Below, one piece after another: positions 33,257 through 42,549 of a DNA stretch of 64,000 nt (positions are counted from its first letter, which is position 1; each line of letters starts with the position of its first letter). The stretch lies in assembly GCF_003575965.1 (NCBI RefSeq), contig NZ_QWJJ01000018.1, positions 1 through 64,000 of the forward strand, given 5' to 3'. The translations under genes and the position numbers were made by a program. This stretch comes from Pseudooceanicola sediminis (GTDB lineage Bacteria > Pseudomonadota > Alphaproteobacteria > Rhodobacterales > Rhodobacteraceae). The notes beneath the pieces are model-generated. The model searched no databases. It had not been told where the DNA came from and was given only the letters and a program-made list of their open reading frames with translations.

Positions 33257-34894
33257 ATAGAACCGAAAAGCGATACCTTCGCGCCGCTTGGCAACCCGAC
33301 GTTTCGCAGTCTGTGGCTCGCCTCTCAAACCTCCAATCTCGGGGGGCTCGTGCAAATGGTCGGTGCGGGCTGGCTGATGACCTCGCTTGCCGGAAGCAGC
33401 GATATGGTGGCGCTGGTCCAAGCGTCCAACACATTGCCGATCATGGTCTTTTCATTGGTCGCCGGGGCCCTGGCCGACAGTTTCGACCGGCGGCGAATCC
33501 TGCTTAGTGCGCAGATCTTCATGCTGTGCGTGTCCCTGGCCCTGGCGATCTGCGCCTACCTCGATCTGCTCGGGCCTTGGGGGTTGCTGGGGTTCACCTT
33601 TGCCATCGGCTGCGGCATGGCGCTGTACAACCCGTCCTGGCAGGCCAGCATGGGCGATATCGTCAGCCGCCAGAACCTGTCAGCGGCGGTCAGCCTGAAC
33701 TCGATGGGCTTCAACCTGATGCGGTCGGTCGGCCCGGCGTTCGGCGGGTTCCTCGTCGCGATCGCCGGGGCCGCGGCGGCCTTTGGTTTCAACGCGTTGA
33801 CCTATCTGCCCAATGTTCTGGCTCTCTGGCTGTGGCACCCCCCGGCCAAGACGGACCGCCTGCCACGCGAACACCTGCGTCAGGCCCTGGGTGCCGGGCT
33901 GCGCTACATGTCGATGTCGCCGCACCTTCTGCGGGTACTGGGCCGCAGTTGCCTGTTCGGCTTTGCCGCGTCCTCGGCCATGGCGCTGATGCCGCTGGTC
34001 GCACGCAGTGTTCTGAACGGGACCGCGCTGACCTATGGGTTGCTGCTTGGCTTTTTCGGCCTTGGTGCAATTGGCGGGGTGATTGCCAACAGCCGTGTGC
34101 GGGCAAGGTTCAGCAATGAACAGATCGTCGTTACGGCCTTTGTCGGGTTTGCCGTCGGCATGGTGATCCTGGCGCTTGGCCGTCACATCGCGGTCAGCGC
34201 CATCGGTCTGCTGATTGCCGGGGCGTGCTGGGTGATGGCGCTTTCGCTGTTCAACGTGACGGTCCAGATGTCGACACCCCGCTGGGTCGTGGGCCGGGCG
34301 CTGTCGTTCTACCAGACCGCCACATTCGGCGGCATGGCCCTCGGCGCGTGGAGCTGGGGCCTCGTCGCGGAATACCACGGTGTCACCACGGCGCTTATCG
34401 GGGCCGGGGCACTGTTGCTGCTGGGGGCAGTCATCGGGCGCTGGATCCCGCTGGGGGAATTCGGTGCGGCGGATCTGGACCCCCTCGATACGTTCCGGGA
34501 GCCGGAGTTGCGCCTGGACCTTCAGGCGCGCTCTGGGCCGATCGTCATCATGATCGACTACGTGATCGACGCCGCGGATACAGATGCCTTCCTGGCCGCA
34601 ATCCACCGCCGCCGCCGGGTAAGAATCCGGGATGGCGCGCGCAACTGGACCCTGCTGCGGGACCTCGAAACCCCGGACCTGTGGAGCGAGCGTTTCCACG
34701 TCGCGACCTGGAACGATTACCTGCGTCACAACGCCAGACGCACGAAATCCGACCTGGAGGGGTTCGAGACGCTGCTGAAGCTGCACCGCGGCCCGGGGCG
34801 CCCGCGCGTCCACCGCCTGATCGAACGCCAGGCCGTGCCGCTGCACGAAGACCTTCAGCTCAAACCCCTTCCGCCCGAGGTGCCGCAGCACTAG
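33257..34894 (+). CDS. MFS_3-family (EntS-like) transporter with no canonical start codon
   Basis: The open frame runs from a TAG at 33194-33196. The first ATG/GTG/TTG is the GTG at 33350, but in-frame codons before it encode PLGNPTFRSLWLASQTSNLG, the normal N-terminus and start of helix 1 of MFS_3 transporters. An ATA at 33257 lies after GGAGCAGGACG at normal spacing, where an ATG would be expected. From there the product has 545 residues, with 12 spans and a C-terminal soluble domain (about residues 425-545; VRIRDGARNWTLLRDLE) like the antibiotic-monooxygenase-type tail of this family. Either ATA is used, or the gene has lost its start by G-to-A change. An exporter role is expected. Confidence 0.78.
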   Translation: MEPKSDTFAPLGNPTFRSLWLASQTSNLGGLVQMVGAGWLMTSLAGSSDMVALVQASNTLPIMVFSLVAGALADSFDRRRILLSAQIFMLCVSLALAICAYLDLLGPWGLLGFTFAIGCGMALYNPSWQASMGDIVSRQNLSAAVSLNSMGFNLMRSVGPAFGGFLVAIAGAAAAFGFNALTYLPNVLALWLWHPPAKTDRLPREHLRQALGAGLRYMSMSPHLLRVLGRSCLFGFAASSAMALMPLVARSVLNGTALTYGLLLGFFGLGAIGGVIANSRVRARFSNEQIVVTAFVGFAVGMVILALGRHIAVSAIGLLIAGACWVMALSLFNVTVQMSTPRWVVGRALSFYQTATFGGMALGAWSWGLVAEYHGVTTALIGAGALLLLGAVIGRWIPLGEFGAADLDPLDTFREPELRLDLQARSGPIVIMIDYVIDAADTDAFLAAIHRRRRVRIRDGARNWTLLRDLETPDLWSERFHVATWNDYLRHNARRTKSDLEGFETLLKLHRGPGRPRVHRLIERQAVPLHEDLQLKPLPPEVPQH

Positions 34895-34994
34895 CTGCCT
34901 CAAGTTAAATACAGAAATATCAATGTGTTGAGTGCTGGCGTTCTTCCCCTCATGGCGGGGGCGGAGGCGCCGCCTGCTCGGTTTCTCAAAAATA

Positions 34995-35046
34995 GTACAC
35001 TTGTACGAAAGTTTTAGACACATGTACTAAGTTGCAGTACATGTGT
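34995..35046. promoter_or_regulatory. TetR-type operators
   Basis: ACACATGTACT (35018-35028) and AGTACATGTGT (35036-35046) are perfect 11-bp inverted arms with a 7-bp spacer. A second palindrome, GTACACTTGTAC, lies at 34995-35006. Both are in the leader of the TetR gene. Confidence 0.75.
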
Positions 35047-35077
35047 CCCAACACATGAGATTCGGGAGGAGGACCAG

Positions 35078-35737
35078 GTGCGCAAATCGGACGGACACCA
35101 GGGCAAGCAGGTCACCATCATGGACGTGGCCGAACGGCTGTTCGCCGAACGTGGCTTCAGCGCGGTGTCGCTGCGCGAGATCGCACGCGAGGCCGGTGTC
35201 GCGGTGTCGGGGCTGAACTATCACTTCACCGACCGCATCGGCCTGCTCAGCGCGATTTATGCCCGCCACACCCAGCCGATGAACGCCCGTCGCCGCGATC
35301 TGCTGAGCGAGGCTCTGCGCACCCCCGACCGCAGCGACCGCCTGACCGCAGTGCTGCGCGCCTATCTGCTGCCGGCCTTCGCCTCGTCGTCGGATTCCGG
35401 TGGTGGCGCGCAATTCACCCGGATGCGGGCGGTCCTGTCCGCCGAAGGCGACCCCGAGGCGCGGCGCATCATTGCCGATTCCTTCGACGACACGACGCGC
35501 GCCTTCATTGATGCCATCGCGCAATGCCTGCCAGGTGCTGCCCGCGAACAGATCGTCTGGCGCAGCCAGTTCCTGCTTGGGGCGCTCTACTACACGCTGA
35601 TCAATCCGGAACGGATCGACCGCCTGTCGGATGGTCATGTCAGTGGCGCCGATCACACGGCGGCCATTGAGGCGCTCGTCGCGTCGACACATGCCAGTCT
35701 CATGGGGCTCGTGACGCCTCAAATGGCTGAAAGCTAA
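35078..35737 (+). CDS. TetR-family transcriptional regulator
   Basis: This 219-residue protein starts with GTG at 35078 after GGGAGGAGG. The N-terminal HTH is visible as FSAVSLREIAREAGVAVSGL and NYHFTDRIGLL, followed by a helical ligand domain. It is 33 bp upstream of the TAXI-TRAP genes and the LigI gene on the same strand, so it is probably the first gene of that operon. The perfect palindrome at 35018-35046 suggests that it represses its own operon until an inducer, perhaps the imported pyrone or aromatic acid, binds. Confidence 0.9.
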   Translation: MRKSDGHQGKQVTIMDVAERLFAERGFSAVSLREIAREAGVAVSGLNYHFTDRIGLLSAIYARHTQPMNARRRDLLSEALRTPDRSDRLTAVLRAYLLPAFASSSDSGGGAQFTRMRAVLSAEGDPEARRIIADSFDDTTRAFIDAIAQCLPGAAREQIVWRSQFLLGALYYTLINPERIDRLSDGHVSGADHTAAIEALVASTHASLMGLVTPQMAES

Positions 35738-35770
35738 AACTTTTCGCTACATCAAAAGGGAGGACTATTG

Positions 35771-36706
35771 ATGAAATTTACCAAACTTATTGCCGCAGTT
35801 GCGGTGGTGTCGGGCCTGGCGGCGCCGACCTTCGCGGACGAGCGTGTCTCGATCGGTACAGGCGGCACGGGCGGTCTGTTCTACGTGATCGGTGCAGGCG
35901 TTGCCAACGTGATCAACAGCCATATGGACGGGGTTACAGCACGCGCCGAAGTGACGGGCGCATCGGTGGAAAACATCCGCCGCGTTGCCGCCGATCAGAT
36001 CACGTTCGGCTTTTCCTCGTCCTCCACGCTCTACGAAGCGGCCGAGGGGATCGGTGCATTCGACGGCGACAAGCAGTCGGTTGCCGGGATGGCGTACCTG
36101 TATCCCGCCGTCCTTCAGGTCGCGACCATCGAATCGACGGGCATCAAGGGCTTCGAAGACCTTGCGGGCAAGCGGGTCAACATGGGCCCTCCGGGATCCA
36201 ACGCCGCCGTGCTGGCGCAGCGCGTGCTGACGGCCTATGGCGTGTTTGACCCGAGCAAGGTTGAATTCCTGTCCTACAACGAAGGTGTTGCAGCGCTGAC
36301 CAACGGCACTGTCGATGCCACGGTCGTTCTCGCCGGTGCACCAACCGCGGCGCTGATCGACCTGGACGCGCAGGATGACATGGTCCTGCTGTCGCTTGAC
36401 AAGGATAAGGTCGGCACGCTGTTCGAGGATTATCCCTTCTACCAGCCCTACGACATTCCCGCCGGCACCTACCCGGATCAGACCGAGCCGGTCAGCGTCG
36501 TCAATGACCCGGCGACACTGTTCGTCAATGCCGATGCCGACCCCGACATGGTGGAAAAGCTGACCGCGGCGATCTTTGACAACCTGCCGGAGCTGGGCGA
36601 GGTGCACCCGCAGGCCCGTGCGATCAACCTCAAGGATGCGCCGAACATGCCGATCCCGCTGCACGCGGGCGCACAGGCGTATTTCGACGCACACAAGCAA
36701 GACTGA
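35771..36706 (+). CDS. TAXI-family TRAP substrate-binding protein
   Basis: The ATG at 35771, after GGGAGGA, is preferred to the TTG one codon earlier. The 311-residue product has a signal peptide ending TFA (cleavage near residue 23) and the TAXI signature SIGTGGTGGLFYVIG directly after it, then NIRRVAADQITFGFSS. TAXI binding proteins work with fused DctQM permeases, and that permease gene starts 11 bp downstream. No intercistronic hairpin is present, unlike in the five dctPQM operons. The ligand may be the acid handled by the LigI homologue. Confidence 0.92.
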   Translation: MKFTKLIAAVAVVSGLAAPTFADERVSIGTGGTGGLFYVIGAGVANVINSHMDGVTARAEVTGASVENIRRVAADQITFGFSSSSTLYEAAEGIGAFDGDKQSVAGMAYLYPAVLQVATIESTGIKGFEDLAGKRVNMGPPGSNAAVLAQRVLTAYGVFDPSKVEFLSYNEGVAALTNGTVDATVVLAGAPTAALIDLDAQDDMVLLSLDKDKVGTLFEDYPFYQPYDIPAGTYPDQTEPVSVVNDPATLFVNADADPDMVEKLTAAIFDNLPELGEVHPQARAINLKDAPNMPIPLHAGAQAYFDAHKQD

Positions 36707-36717
36707 GGCGAGCAAAA

Positions 36718-38652
36718 ATGTCGCGTATTCTCGATACCTTACTGTTGAACCGTGCCGAGGATCGCGGCCGGGGGGAGGTGGCGATCATCTCCCTCCTCTA
36801 TGCCGGGCTTGCACTTCTGGTCACCGCACTGGTGATTTACGGAGCCTATTTCGGCCTGATCACCGCGCTTATCCTGCGCGCGGTTTTCTTCTCTCTCGTG
36901 GCGGCTGCCGGGCTGCTGGCTCTGGGCCTGCGAGCCCGCACGGGCTGGGCGCGGATGCTATGCTACGCGCTGGCCCTCGTGGCGCTGGTGCCGGGTTTTC
37001 ACATCGAACAAAGCTATATCGACATCGTGATGCGCGGAGCGATGGCGACCCCGGTCGATCTGCCGATATTCGTCGGCCTGATGGCTGTGGTCTTTGTGCT
37101 GGTGCGCATGGCGCTTGGCTGGCCGCTGGTCATCATGATGGCGCTGGCGCTTGTCTATGCCTGGTTCGGCTATCTGATTCCGGGGCAATATGGCCATGGT
37201 GGGTATGACCTGCGCAGGCTCGCCTCGACCCTCATGCTGTCGACCGAAGGCGTCTATGGCGTGCCGATGGGCGTCGCTGTCGAATATATCTTTCTTTTCG
37301 CGCTGCTGGGCGGGTTGCTGATGAAGATCGGCACGGGCGAGGTTTTCGTCGATATCGCGCGCGGTCTGACGGGGCGCATGGTCGGCGGGCCGGGGCTGTC
37401 CGCGGCCCTTGCCTCGGCGATGCTGGGCACGATCAACGGCTCGGCCGTGGCCAACGTGGTGACCACGGGCACCTTTACCATTCCGCTGATGAAACGGACG
37501 GGCTATTCGGCCAACCTGGCCGGTGCGATCGAGGCCGCGGCCTCCTCGGCGGGACAGATCCTGCCGCCCGTCATGGGGGCCGCGGCCTTTCTGATGGCTG
37601 AAATCATTGGCGTTCCCTATGGCACCATCGCGCTGGCCGCGCTGATCCCGGGGCTACTCTATGTGCTGGCGCTGATGATCTCGGTCCGGCTCGAGGCGGG
37701 GCGGCTTGGCCTGCAACGGGACATGGATGCGGGACTGGCGCTGCTCTGGAGCACGCTGACCAAGCGCGGTTACCTCTTGCTGCCGCTGATCGGGCTGGTC
37801 GGTTTCCTGATCGCCGGCTACACTCCGACGCGGGCGGCGGTGATGTGTATCGTCGCCGCACTGCTGATTTCGCCGTGGCGCAAGGACACGCGGGTCGGCC
37901 TGGTTGATCTTGTCGCCGTGTGTCGCGACACACTGCTGGCGACGATGCCGATCATTGCCGCCGTCGCAGCGGCGGGCGCGGTCATCGGAGTGCTGAACCT
38001 GACGGGGCTGGGCTTGATGTTGTCGGGGCTGATCGTCGACCTGGGCGGCACCAGTATCCTGGCGATCCTGTTGCTGACGGCGGTGGTGTCCTTCGTGCTG
38101 GGGATGGGGTTGCCGACCTCGGCTGCCTACTTGCTGCTGGCGGTTCTGGTGGCCCCCGCGCTGACCCGATTGGGTATCGAACCCATTGTCGCGCATATGT
38201 TTATTTTCTACTACGGCCTTGTTTCCGCCATTACCCCTCCGGTCGCACTGGCCGCTTTTGCGGCGGCCTCGATCTCGGGCGGGGATGCCAATGGCACGGC
38301 GATGGAGGCGGTCCGCCTTGGCTTCGTCAAGCTGTTCGTGCCGTTCCTCTTCGTGTCCATGCCGGGGCTGCTGATGGTCGGAAACGGGCTGGACGTGACG
38401 CTGTCGGCCGTGTTCGCAACCATCGGCATCGTCGGTCTGACCATCGCCTTTGCGGGCTGGTTCGTGCGGCCCATGTCGGCGTTCGAACGCGGCGCCCTTG
38501 CGGTGGCGGCGCTGCTGGTGGTCTGGCCGACGGCCGTGACCTCGCTCGACGTGCTGACCGTGGCGATGCGGCTGATCGGTATCGCGGGGCTGCTGGCCCT
38601 GTTGATCCGGCTGTTCGTCGCGCGTCCCACCCCCCTTGAGTCCGAGGTCTGA
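36718..38652 (+). CDS. TRAP transporter permease, 4TM/12TM fusion (TAXI type)
   Basis: This 644-residue protein fuses a DctQ-like N-terminal part (about residues 1-150) to a DctM-like part. The latter has GSAVANVVTTGTFTIPLMKR, SAGQILPPVMGAAAFLMAE, FVLGMGLPTSAAYLLLAVL and SAITPPVALAAFAAASISGG. Fusion is the normal state for TAXI systems. It stands between the binding-protein gene and the LigI gene with gaps of 11 and 3 bp. Confidence 0.92.
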   Translation: MSRILDTLLLNRAEDRGRGEVAIISLLYAGLALLVTALVIYGAYFGLITALILRAVFFSLVAAAGLLALGLRARTGWARMLCYALALVALVPGFHIEQSYIDIVMRGAMATPVDLPIFVGLMAVVFVLVRMALGWPLVIMMALALVYAWFGYLIPGQYGHGGYDLRRLASTLMLSTEGVYGVPMGVAVEYIFLFALLGGLLMKIGTGEVFVDIARGLTGRMVGGPGLSAALASAMLGTINGSAVANVVTTGTFTIPLMKRTGYSANLAGAIEAAASSAGQILPPVMGAAAFLMAEIIGVPYGTIALAALIPGLLYVLALMISVRLEAGRLGLQRDMDAGLALLWSTLTKRGYLLLPLIGLVGFLIAGYTPTRAAVMCIVAALLISPWRKDTRVGLVDLVAVCRDTLLATMPIIAAVAAAGAVIGVLNLTGLGLMLSGLIVDLGGTSILAILLLTAVVSFVLGMGLPTSAAYLLLAVLVAPALTRLGIEPIVAHMFIFYYGLVSAITPPVALAAFAAASISGGDANGTAMEAVRLGFVKLFVPFLFVSMPGLLMVGNGLDVTLSAVFATIGIVGLTIAFAGWFVRPMSAFERGALAVAALLVVWPTAVTSLDVLTVAMRLIGIAGLLALLIRLFVARPTPLESEV

Positions 38653-38655
38653 GCC

Positions 38656-39540
38656 ATGTCGAAAGAAAACTTGCCCTTCCATCCCAACCCCTCGACCCCG
38701 GTGCTGAAGCTGCCTGAGGGGGCCTGCGATGCCCATTGCCATGTCTTTGGTCCTGCTGAAAAATTTCCCTTTGCAGCGCAGCGCACCTATACCCCGGTCG
38801 ATGCCCCCTGGGACCGGCTGGAGGCGCTGCACGACCAGTTGGGGCTGGCGCGGACGGTGCTGGTACAGGCCAGTTGCCATGGCACCGACAATGCCGCGAT
38901 GCTGGACGCGATCGCGCGGTCAAACGGCACCTGTCGCGGTGTGGGGATGGTGGACCGGGATGTCAGTGACGAAGAGCTGATCCGCCTGAACAAGGCGGGG
39001 GTGCGCGGCATTCGATTCAACTTTGTCACACACCTGGGCAAGGACGCAAATATCGAGGCGGTACAAGAGCTTGCGGCGCGCATCGCGCCTCTGGGGTGGC
39101 ACGCGGTGGTGCATTTCGAAGCCGACCGGCTGGAGACTCTGGCGCCGATCCTGACGGCGCTGCCGGTGCCCATGGTGATCGACCACATGGGCCGGCCCGA
39201 TGCCTCAAAAGGGGTCGAGCAGCGGGCGTTTCAGATGCTTCTGGAGCTGATGGGCGATGCGCGGTTCTGGGTAAAGGTCTGTGGCGCCGAGAGAATTTCG
39301 CGTGCGGGTCCGCCCTATGATGATGCCGTCCCCTTTGCGCGCGAACTGGTGACGCGGTTCGAGGATCGGGTGCTTTGGGGCACCGATTGGCCGCATCCCA
39401 ACATCAAGAAGGACATGCCGGACGATGGCGCGCTGGTGGATTTGCTGAGCCGGATCGCACCGGAACAGGCGCTGCTGGAAAAGCTGTTGGTGCACAACCC
39501 GACGCGGCTGTATTGGCCTGAACTGGCCACCGACGCCTGA
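38656..39540 (+). CDS. ligI: 2-pyrone-4,6-dicarboxylate hydrolase (LigI homologue)
   Basis: This 294-residue amidohydrolase matches my recollection of LigI along its full length. It has CDAHCHVFGPAEKFPFA (HxH at residues 29-31), VLVQASCHGTDNAAMLDAI, GIRFNFVTHLG, VIDHMGRPDAS and the catalytic Asp in WGTDWPHPN. LigI hydrolyses 2-pyrone-4,6-dicarboxylate to the open-chain carboxy-hydroxymuconate. The gene lies three bases after a TAXI-TRAP permease gene, which suggests uptake of pyrone-dicarboxylate or an analogue from outside. The next pathway enzymes (LigU, LigJ, LigK) are not in the window. Confidence 0.82.
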   Translation: MSKENLPFHPNPSTPVLKLPEGACDAHCHVFGPAEKFPFAAQRTYTPVDAPWDRLEALHDQLGLARTVLVQASCHGTDNAAMLDAIARSNGTCRGVGMVDRDVSDEELIRLNKAGVRGIRFNFVTHLGKDANIEAVQELAARIAPLGWHAVVHFEADRLETLAPILTALPVPMVIDHMGRPDASKGVEQRAFQMLLELMGDARFWVKVCGAERISRAGPPYDDAVPFARELVTRFEDRVLWGTDWPHPNIKKDMPDDGALVDLLSRIAPEQALLEKLLVHNPTRLYWPELATDA

Positions 39541-39550
39541 AGCGTCGGTG
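39528..39550 (+). terminator. Hairpin over the ligI stop codon
   Basis: CACCGACGC and GCGTCGGTG are perfect 9-bp arms with a 5-nt loop that includes the TGA. No T-run follows. Confidence 0.5.
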
Positions 39551-39567
39551 AAATCCGCGTAAACCAT

Positions 39568-39626
39568 TGATATCGCCAGATTCCGACGTCGGTATTTGAA
39601 CGGTATCCGAGCGGTAAGTGAACGGT
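39568..39626 (-). repeat. Dispersed 59-bp element, copy 3 (inverted)
   Basis: Read on the minus strand the units are CGTTCACTTAC, CGCTCGGATAC and CGTTCAAATAC, then CGACGTCGGAATCTGG and GATATCA. It lies between the convergent ends of ligI and the acyl-CoA ligase gene. Confidence 0.9.
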
Positions 39627-39764
39627 TTTATTTTTGCGGATCCTGCCCCGGGGCCGCGACGATGCCGACCAGTGCCGTGTACCGTTGCGGCGGCACCCCG
39701 TCAGGTGAGACTGCGGGGGGGCCGCCGATTGGGGACAGCCGACTGGGGACAGCCGGCTAGGCGC

Positions 39765-41306
39765 TCAGCTGGCGGCCGGCACGGGTGTCGGATCGGGGGT
39801 CAGCTGTGCGCGCAATTCGGTTTTCAGCACCTTGCCATAGTTGTTCTTGGGCAATTCGGGGACAAGGATATAGCGCTTCGGTTTCTTGAACCGGGCAATC
39901 ATCGCCGTGCAGGCATCATCCATCGAGCGCGGATCGGGGGGCGTGCCGTCGCGGGGCACGACGAAGGCGACAACGATCTCTCCCCAGTCGGGATCGGGGG
40001 TGCCGATGACCGAAACTTCGCTGATGTCGGGGTGGGTCAGCAGCGCCTCCTCGACCTCGCGCGGGTAGATGTTGGAGCCGCCGGAAATCACCATGTCGCG
40101 GGCGCGGTCATGCAGGTGCAGATAGCCCGCCGGGTCGAGATGCCCCAGGTCGCCGGTCAGCAGCCAGCCGTCGCGCAGGGCGCGGGCGTTTGCCTCGGGG
40201 TTGTCTAGGTAGCCGCGCATGACCTGCGGCCCGCGCACGGCGATCTCTCCGATTTCGCCGCGGGGCAGGGGGCTGGCGTCGGGGGCAAGAATGCGCACCT
40301 CGGCCACGCTCTGCGCCCGCCCGACCGAGGCGAGGCGCGCCGCCCAATCGGGGTGGTCGTGATCGGCAAGGTCGGCACGTGACAGCGCCGAGATGGTCAT
40401 CGGTGCCTCGCCCTGGCCATAGATCTGCACGAACTTCGGCCCCAGCACCGCCAGTGCCGTCTGGATGTCGGCCACGTACATCGGGCCGCCGCCGTAAACG
40501 ATGGTCTTGATCCCGTCGCCATTCGACTGGCAGGCGCGGGCGGTATCGACCAGCCGCTTTACCATGGTCGGGGCGGCGAACATCGAGATATTGCGCAGGC
40601 TGCGCGCCAGCGACAGGATTTCGGCCGGATCGAAACCGCCGCTTTCGGGCACGACGTGGCGGGCACCGCGCAGGATATGCACAAAGGCATAGAGGCCTGC
40701 GCCGTGCGACATCGGCGCGGCATAGAGCGCGGCATCCCGCGGCGAGACGTCATCGACATCGGCCAGGTAGGACAGCGACATCGCCATGAGGTTGCCCGCG
40801 CTGAGCATCGCGCCCTTGGGCCGCCCGGTGGTGCCCGAGGTATAGAACAGCCAGGCGGTGTCATCGCGGTCCATCGCGGCGGGCCAGTCGTGAGGAGGTG
40901 CGGCGGTCAGGGTGGCGAAATCGGCGCTGCCCGGCGCGATGCAGGGGGTGGTGCCGATATCGCCCGTCGCGGTCAGCGCCTCAGGGTCTTTGGCGAAAAC
41001 CAGCGCCGCGCGGGAATGGGCGACAATCCAGGCCGCTTCCCTGGCGTGCAGCTTGCCGTTCACCGGCACGGCGGTCGCCCCGGCCCAGAAGATGCCGAAG
41101 AGGATCGGCAGGTAGTCGACGCAGTTGGGCATGAAGATCGCCACGCGATCCCCCTGCGCGATGCCACGGGCGTGCAGGCCAGCGGCGATTGCGGCCGCCT
41201 GCCGGGCAAAGCCCGCATAATCGCAGACCTGCCGCGTGCCGTGAAACAGCGCCGGGGCGGCGGGTGTATCGCGCGCGGCGCGCGCCAGCCATTCCGCGGG
41301 GTTCAT
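39765..41306 (-). CDS. AMP-forming acyl-CoA synthetase
   Basis: This 513-residue member of the ANL superfamily has the P-loop-like motif TAWLFYTSGTTGRPKG (about residues 150-165), the adenylate motif YGQGEAPMT, and the C-terminal hinge DRARDMVISGGSNIYPRE. LPKNNYGKVLKTELR holds the catalytic Lys. It would activate a carboxylic acid to its CoA thioester. It overlaps the thiolase gene by 4 bp. The pair would activate and thiolytically shorten a fatty or aryl-derived acid, but no hydratase or dehydrogenase lies beside them. Substrate class is not visible. Confidence 0.87.
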   Translation of the reverse strand: MNPAEWLARAARDTPAAPALFHGTRQVCDYAGFARQAAAIAAGLHARGIAQGDRVAIFMPNCVDYLPILFGIFWAGATAVPVNGKLHAREAAWIVAHSRAALVFAKDPEALTATGDIGTTPCIAPGSADFATLTAAPPHDWPAAMDRDDTAWLFYTSGTTGRPKGAMLSAGNLMAMSLSYLADVDDVSPRDAALYAAPMSHGAGLYAFVHILRGARHVVPESGGFDPAEILSLARSLRNISMFAAPTMVKRLVDTARACQSNGDGIKTIVYGGGPMYVADIQTALAVLGPKFVQIYGQGEAPMTISALSRADLADHDHPDWAARLASVGRAQSVAEVRILAPDASPLPRGEIGEIAVRGPQVMRGYLDNPEANARALRDGWLLTGDLGHLDPAGYLHLHDRARDMVISGGSNIYPREVEEALLTHPDISEVSVIGTPDPDWGEIVVAFVVPRDGTPPDPRSMDDACTAMIARFKKPKRYILVPELPKNNYGKVLKTELRAQLTPDPTPVPAAS

Positions 41307-42463
41307 CGTGCGGCCTCGAGAACCGAGCAGTAGTTCGCGACGCCGGATCCGCCCATGTTGAAGACGACCCCCAGTTCGGCCCCCGGGGCCTGCATGTCGT
41401 CCGCCGTGCCGGTCAGCTGGCGCGCGGCTAAGACGTGCATCGACACGCCCGTCGCCCCCACCGGGTGGCCCTTGGCCTTGAGCCCGCCCGACAGGTTGAT
41501 CGGCAGCGCGCCGCCCTTCAGCACCGTGCCCTCGGCCACCGCTTCGGCGCCGTGGCCCTTGGGTTTCAGGCCCATGGCCTCATAGATCATCAGCTCGGCA
41601 ATGGTGAAGCAATCGTGGACCTCGGCGAAATCGACGTCGGGCAGGGTGATGCCCGCGGTATCGAAGGCACGCTGAAATGCCATCTTTGCGCCGGTCAGTT
41701 CCGTCATGTCGCGGCGTGACATGGGCAGGAAATCGTTGACCTGCGTGCTGGCGCGAAAGGTGACCGCGCGGGGGAAATCGCCCGCCAGGTCCGGCGCGAC
41801 GATGACAAGCGCCGCCGCGCCGTCGGTGATCAGCGAACAATCGGTCATGCGCAGGGGGGCGGCGATCATCGGGTTCTTGTCCGATACGGTGTCGCAGAAT
41901 TCAAACGTGACGGGTTTCTGCATGTGGGCCAGGGGGTTGGCCATGGCGTTGGCGTGGTTCTTGACGGCGATCTGCGCCAGCGCCGCCGATTGGTCGCCGA
42001 ACTGCTGAAAATACTGACCGGCGATGCGGCCAAAGATCTGCGGAAAACTGACGCCGGATTCCTCGGCCTGATAGGACGCCCCGGCGAGGGATTGCGTGAC
42101 ACCGGCCGTATCCAGCGCGGTCATCTTCTCGACCCCGACGACCAGTGCGACCTTTGCCGACCCGCTGCGCACGGCCTCAAGCGCGGCATAGATCGCGGCG
42201 GAGCCGGAGGCACAGGCGTTTTCGCACCGCGTCGCGGGGGTAAAGCGCAGGGCGTCGTCCACCCCCAGCACCAGCGAGGCGGCAAAGGCGTCGGGCACCA
42301 TGCCCGCGTTGAAATGGCCCAGCCAGATGCCATCGACATCGGCCGCCTCGACGCCCGCGTGATCCAGCGCCTCGCGCGCGGCGGCGGTGATCAGATCTTC
42401 AAGACTCTGATCGCGCAGCGCGCCGAATTTGGTATGGCCCCAGCCGGTGATACATGGTTGCAT
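41303..42463 (-). CDS. Thiolase-family protein (SCP2-type acetyl-CoA acyltransferase)
   Basis: The ATG at 42463 follows ACAGGAGGACACC and gives 386 residues. The acyl-accepting Cys is in CENACASGSAA (near residue 85). HDCFTIAELM and GGLKAKGHPVGATG carry the catalytic His residues in the SCP2-thiolase pattern, and the last motif Cys of classic thiolases (CxG) is replaced by NMGGSG. It could be a degradative thiolase or an acyltransferase that works on the CoA ester from the coupled ligase. It is divergent from the PAS-LuxR gene. Confidence 0.86.
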   Translation of the reverse strand: MQPCITGWGHTKFGALRDQSLEDLITAAAREALDHAGVEAADVDGIWLGHFNAGMVPDAFAASLVLGVDDALRFTPATRCENACASGSAAIYAALEAVRSGSAKVALVVGVEKMTALDTAGVTQSLAGASYQAEESGVSFPQIFGRIAGQYFQQFGDQSAALAQIAVKNHANAMANPLAHMQKPVTFEFCDTVSDKNPMIAAPLRMTDCSLITDGAAALVIVAPDLAGDFPRAVTFRASTQVNDFLPMSRRDMTELTGAKMAFQRAFDTAGITLPDVDFAEVHDCFTIAELMIYEAMGLKPKGHGAEAVAEGTVLKGGALPINLSGGLKAKGHPVGATGVSMHVLAARQLTGTADDMQAPGAELGVVFNMGGSGVANYCSVLEAAR

Positions 42464-42549
42464 GGTGTCCTCCTGTCCCGGATGGCAGTTTAGCGGTGCG
42501 GCCTGCGCCGGGATATTCCGCAATGTTACCTAATCGGGGGGATAAGCCG

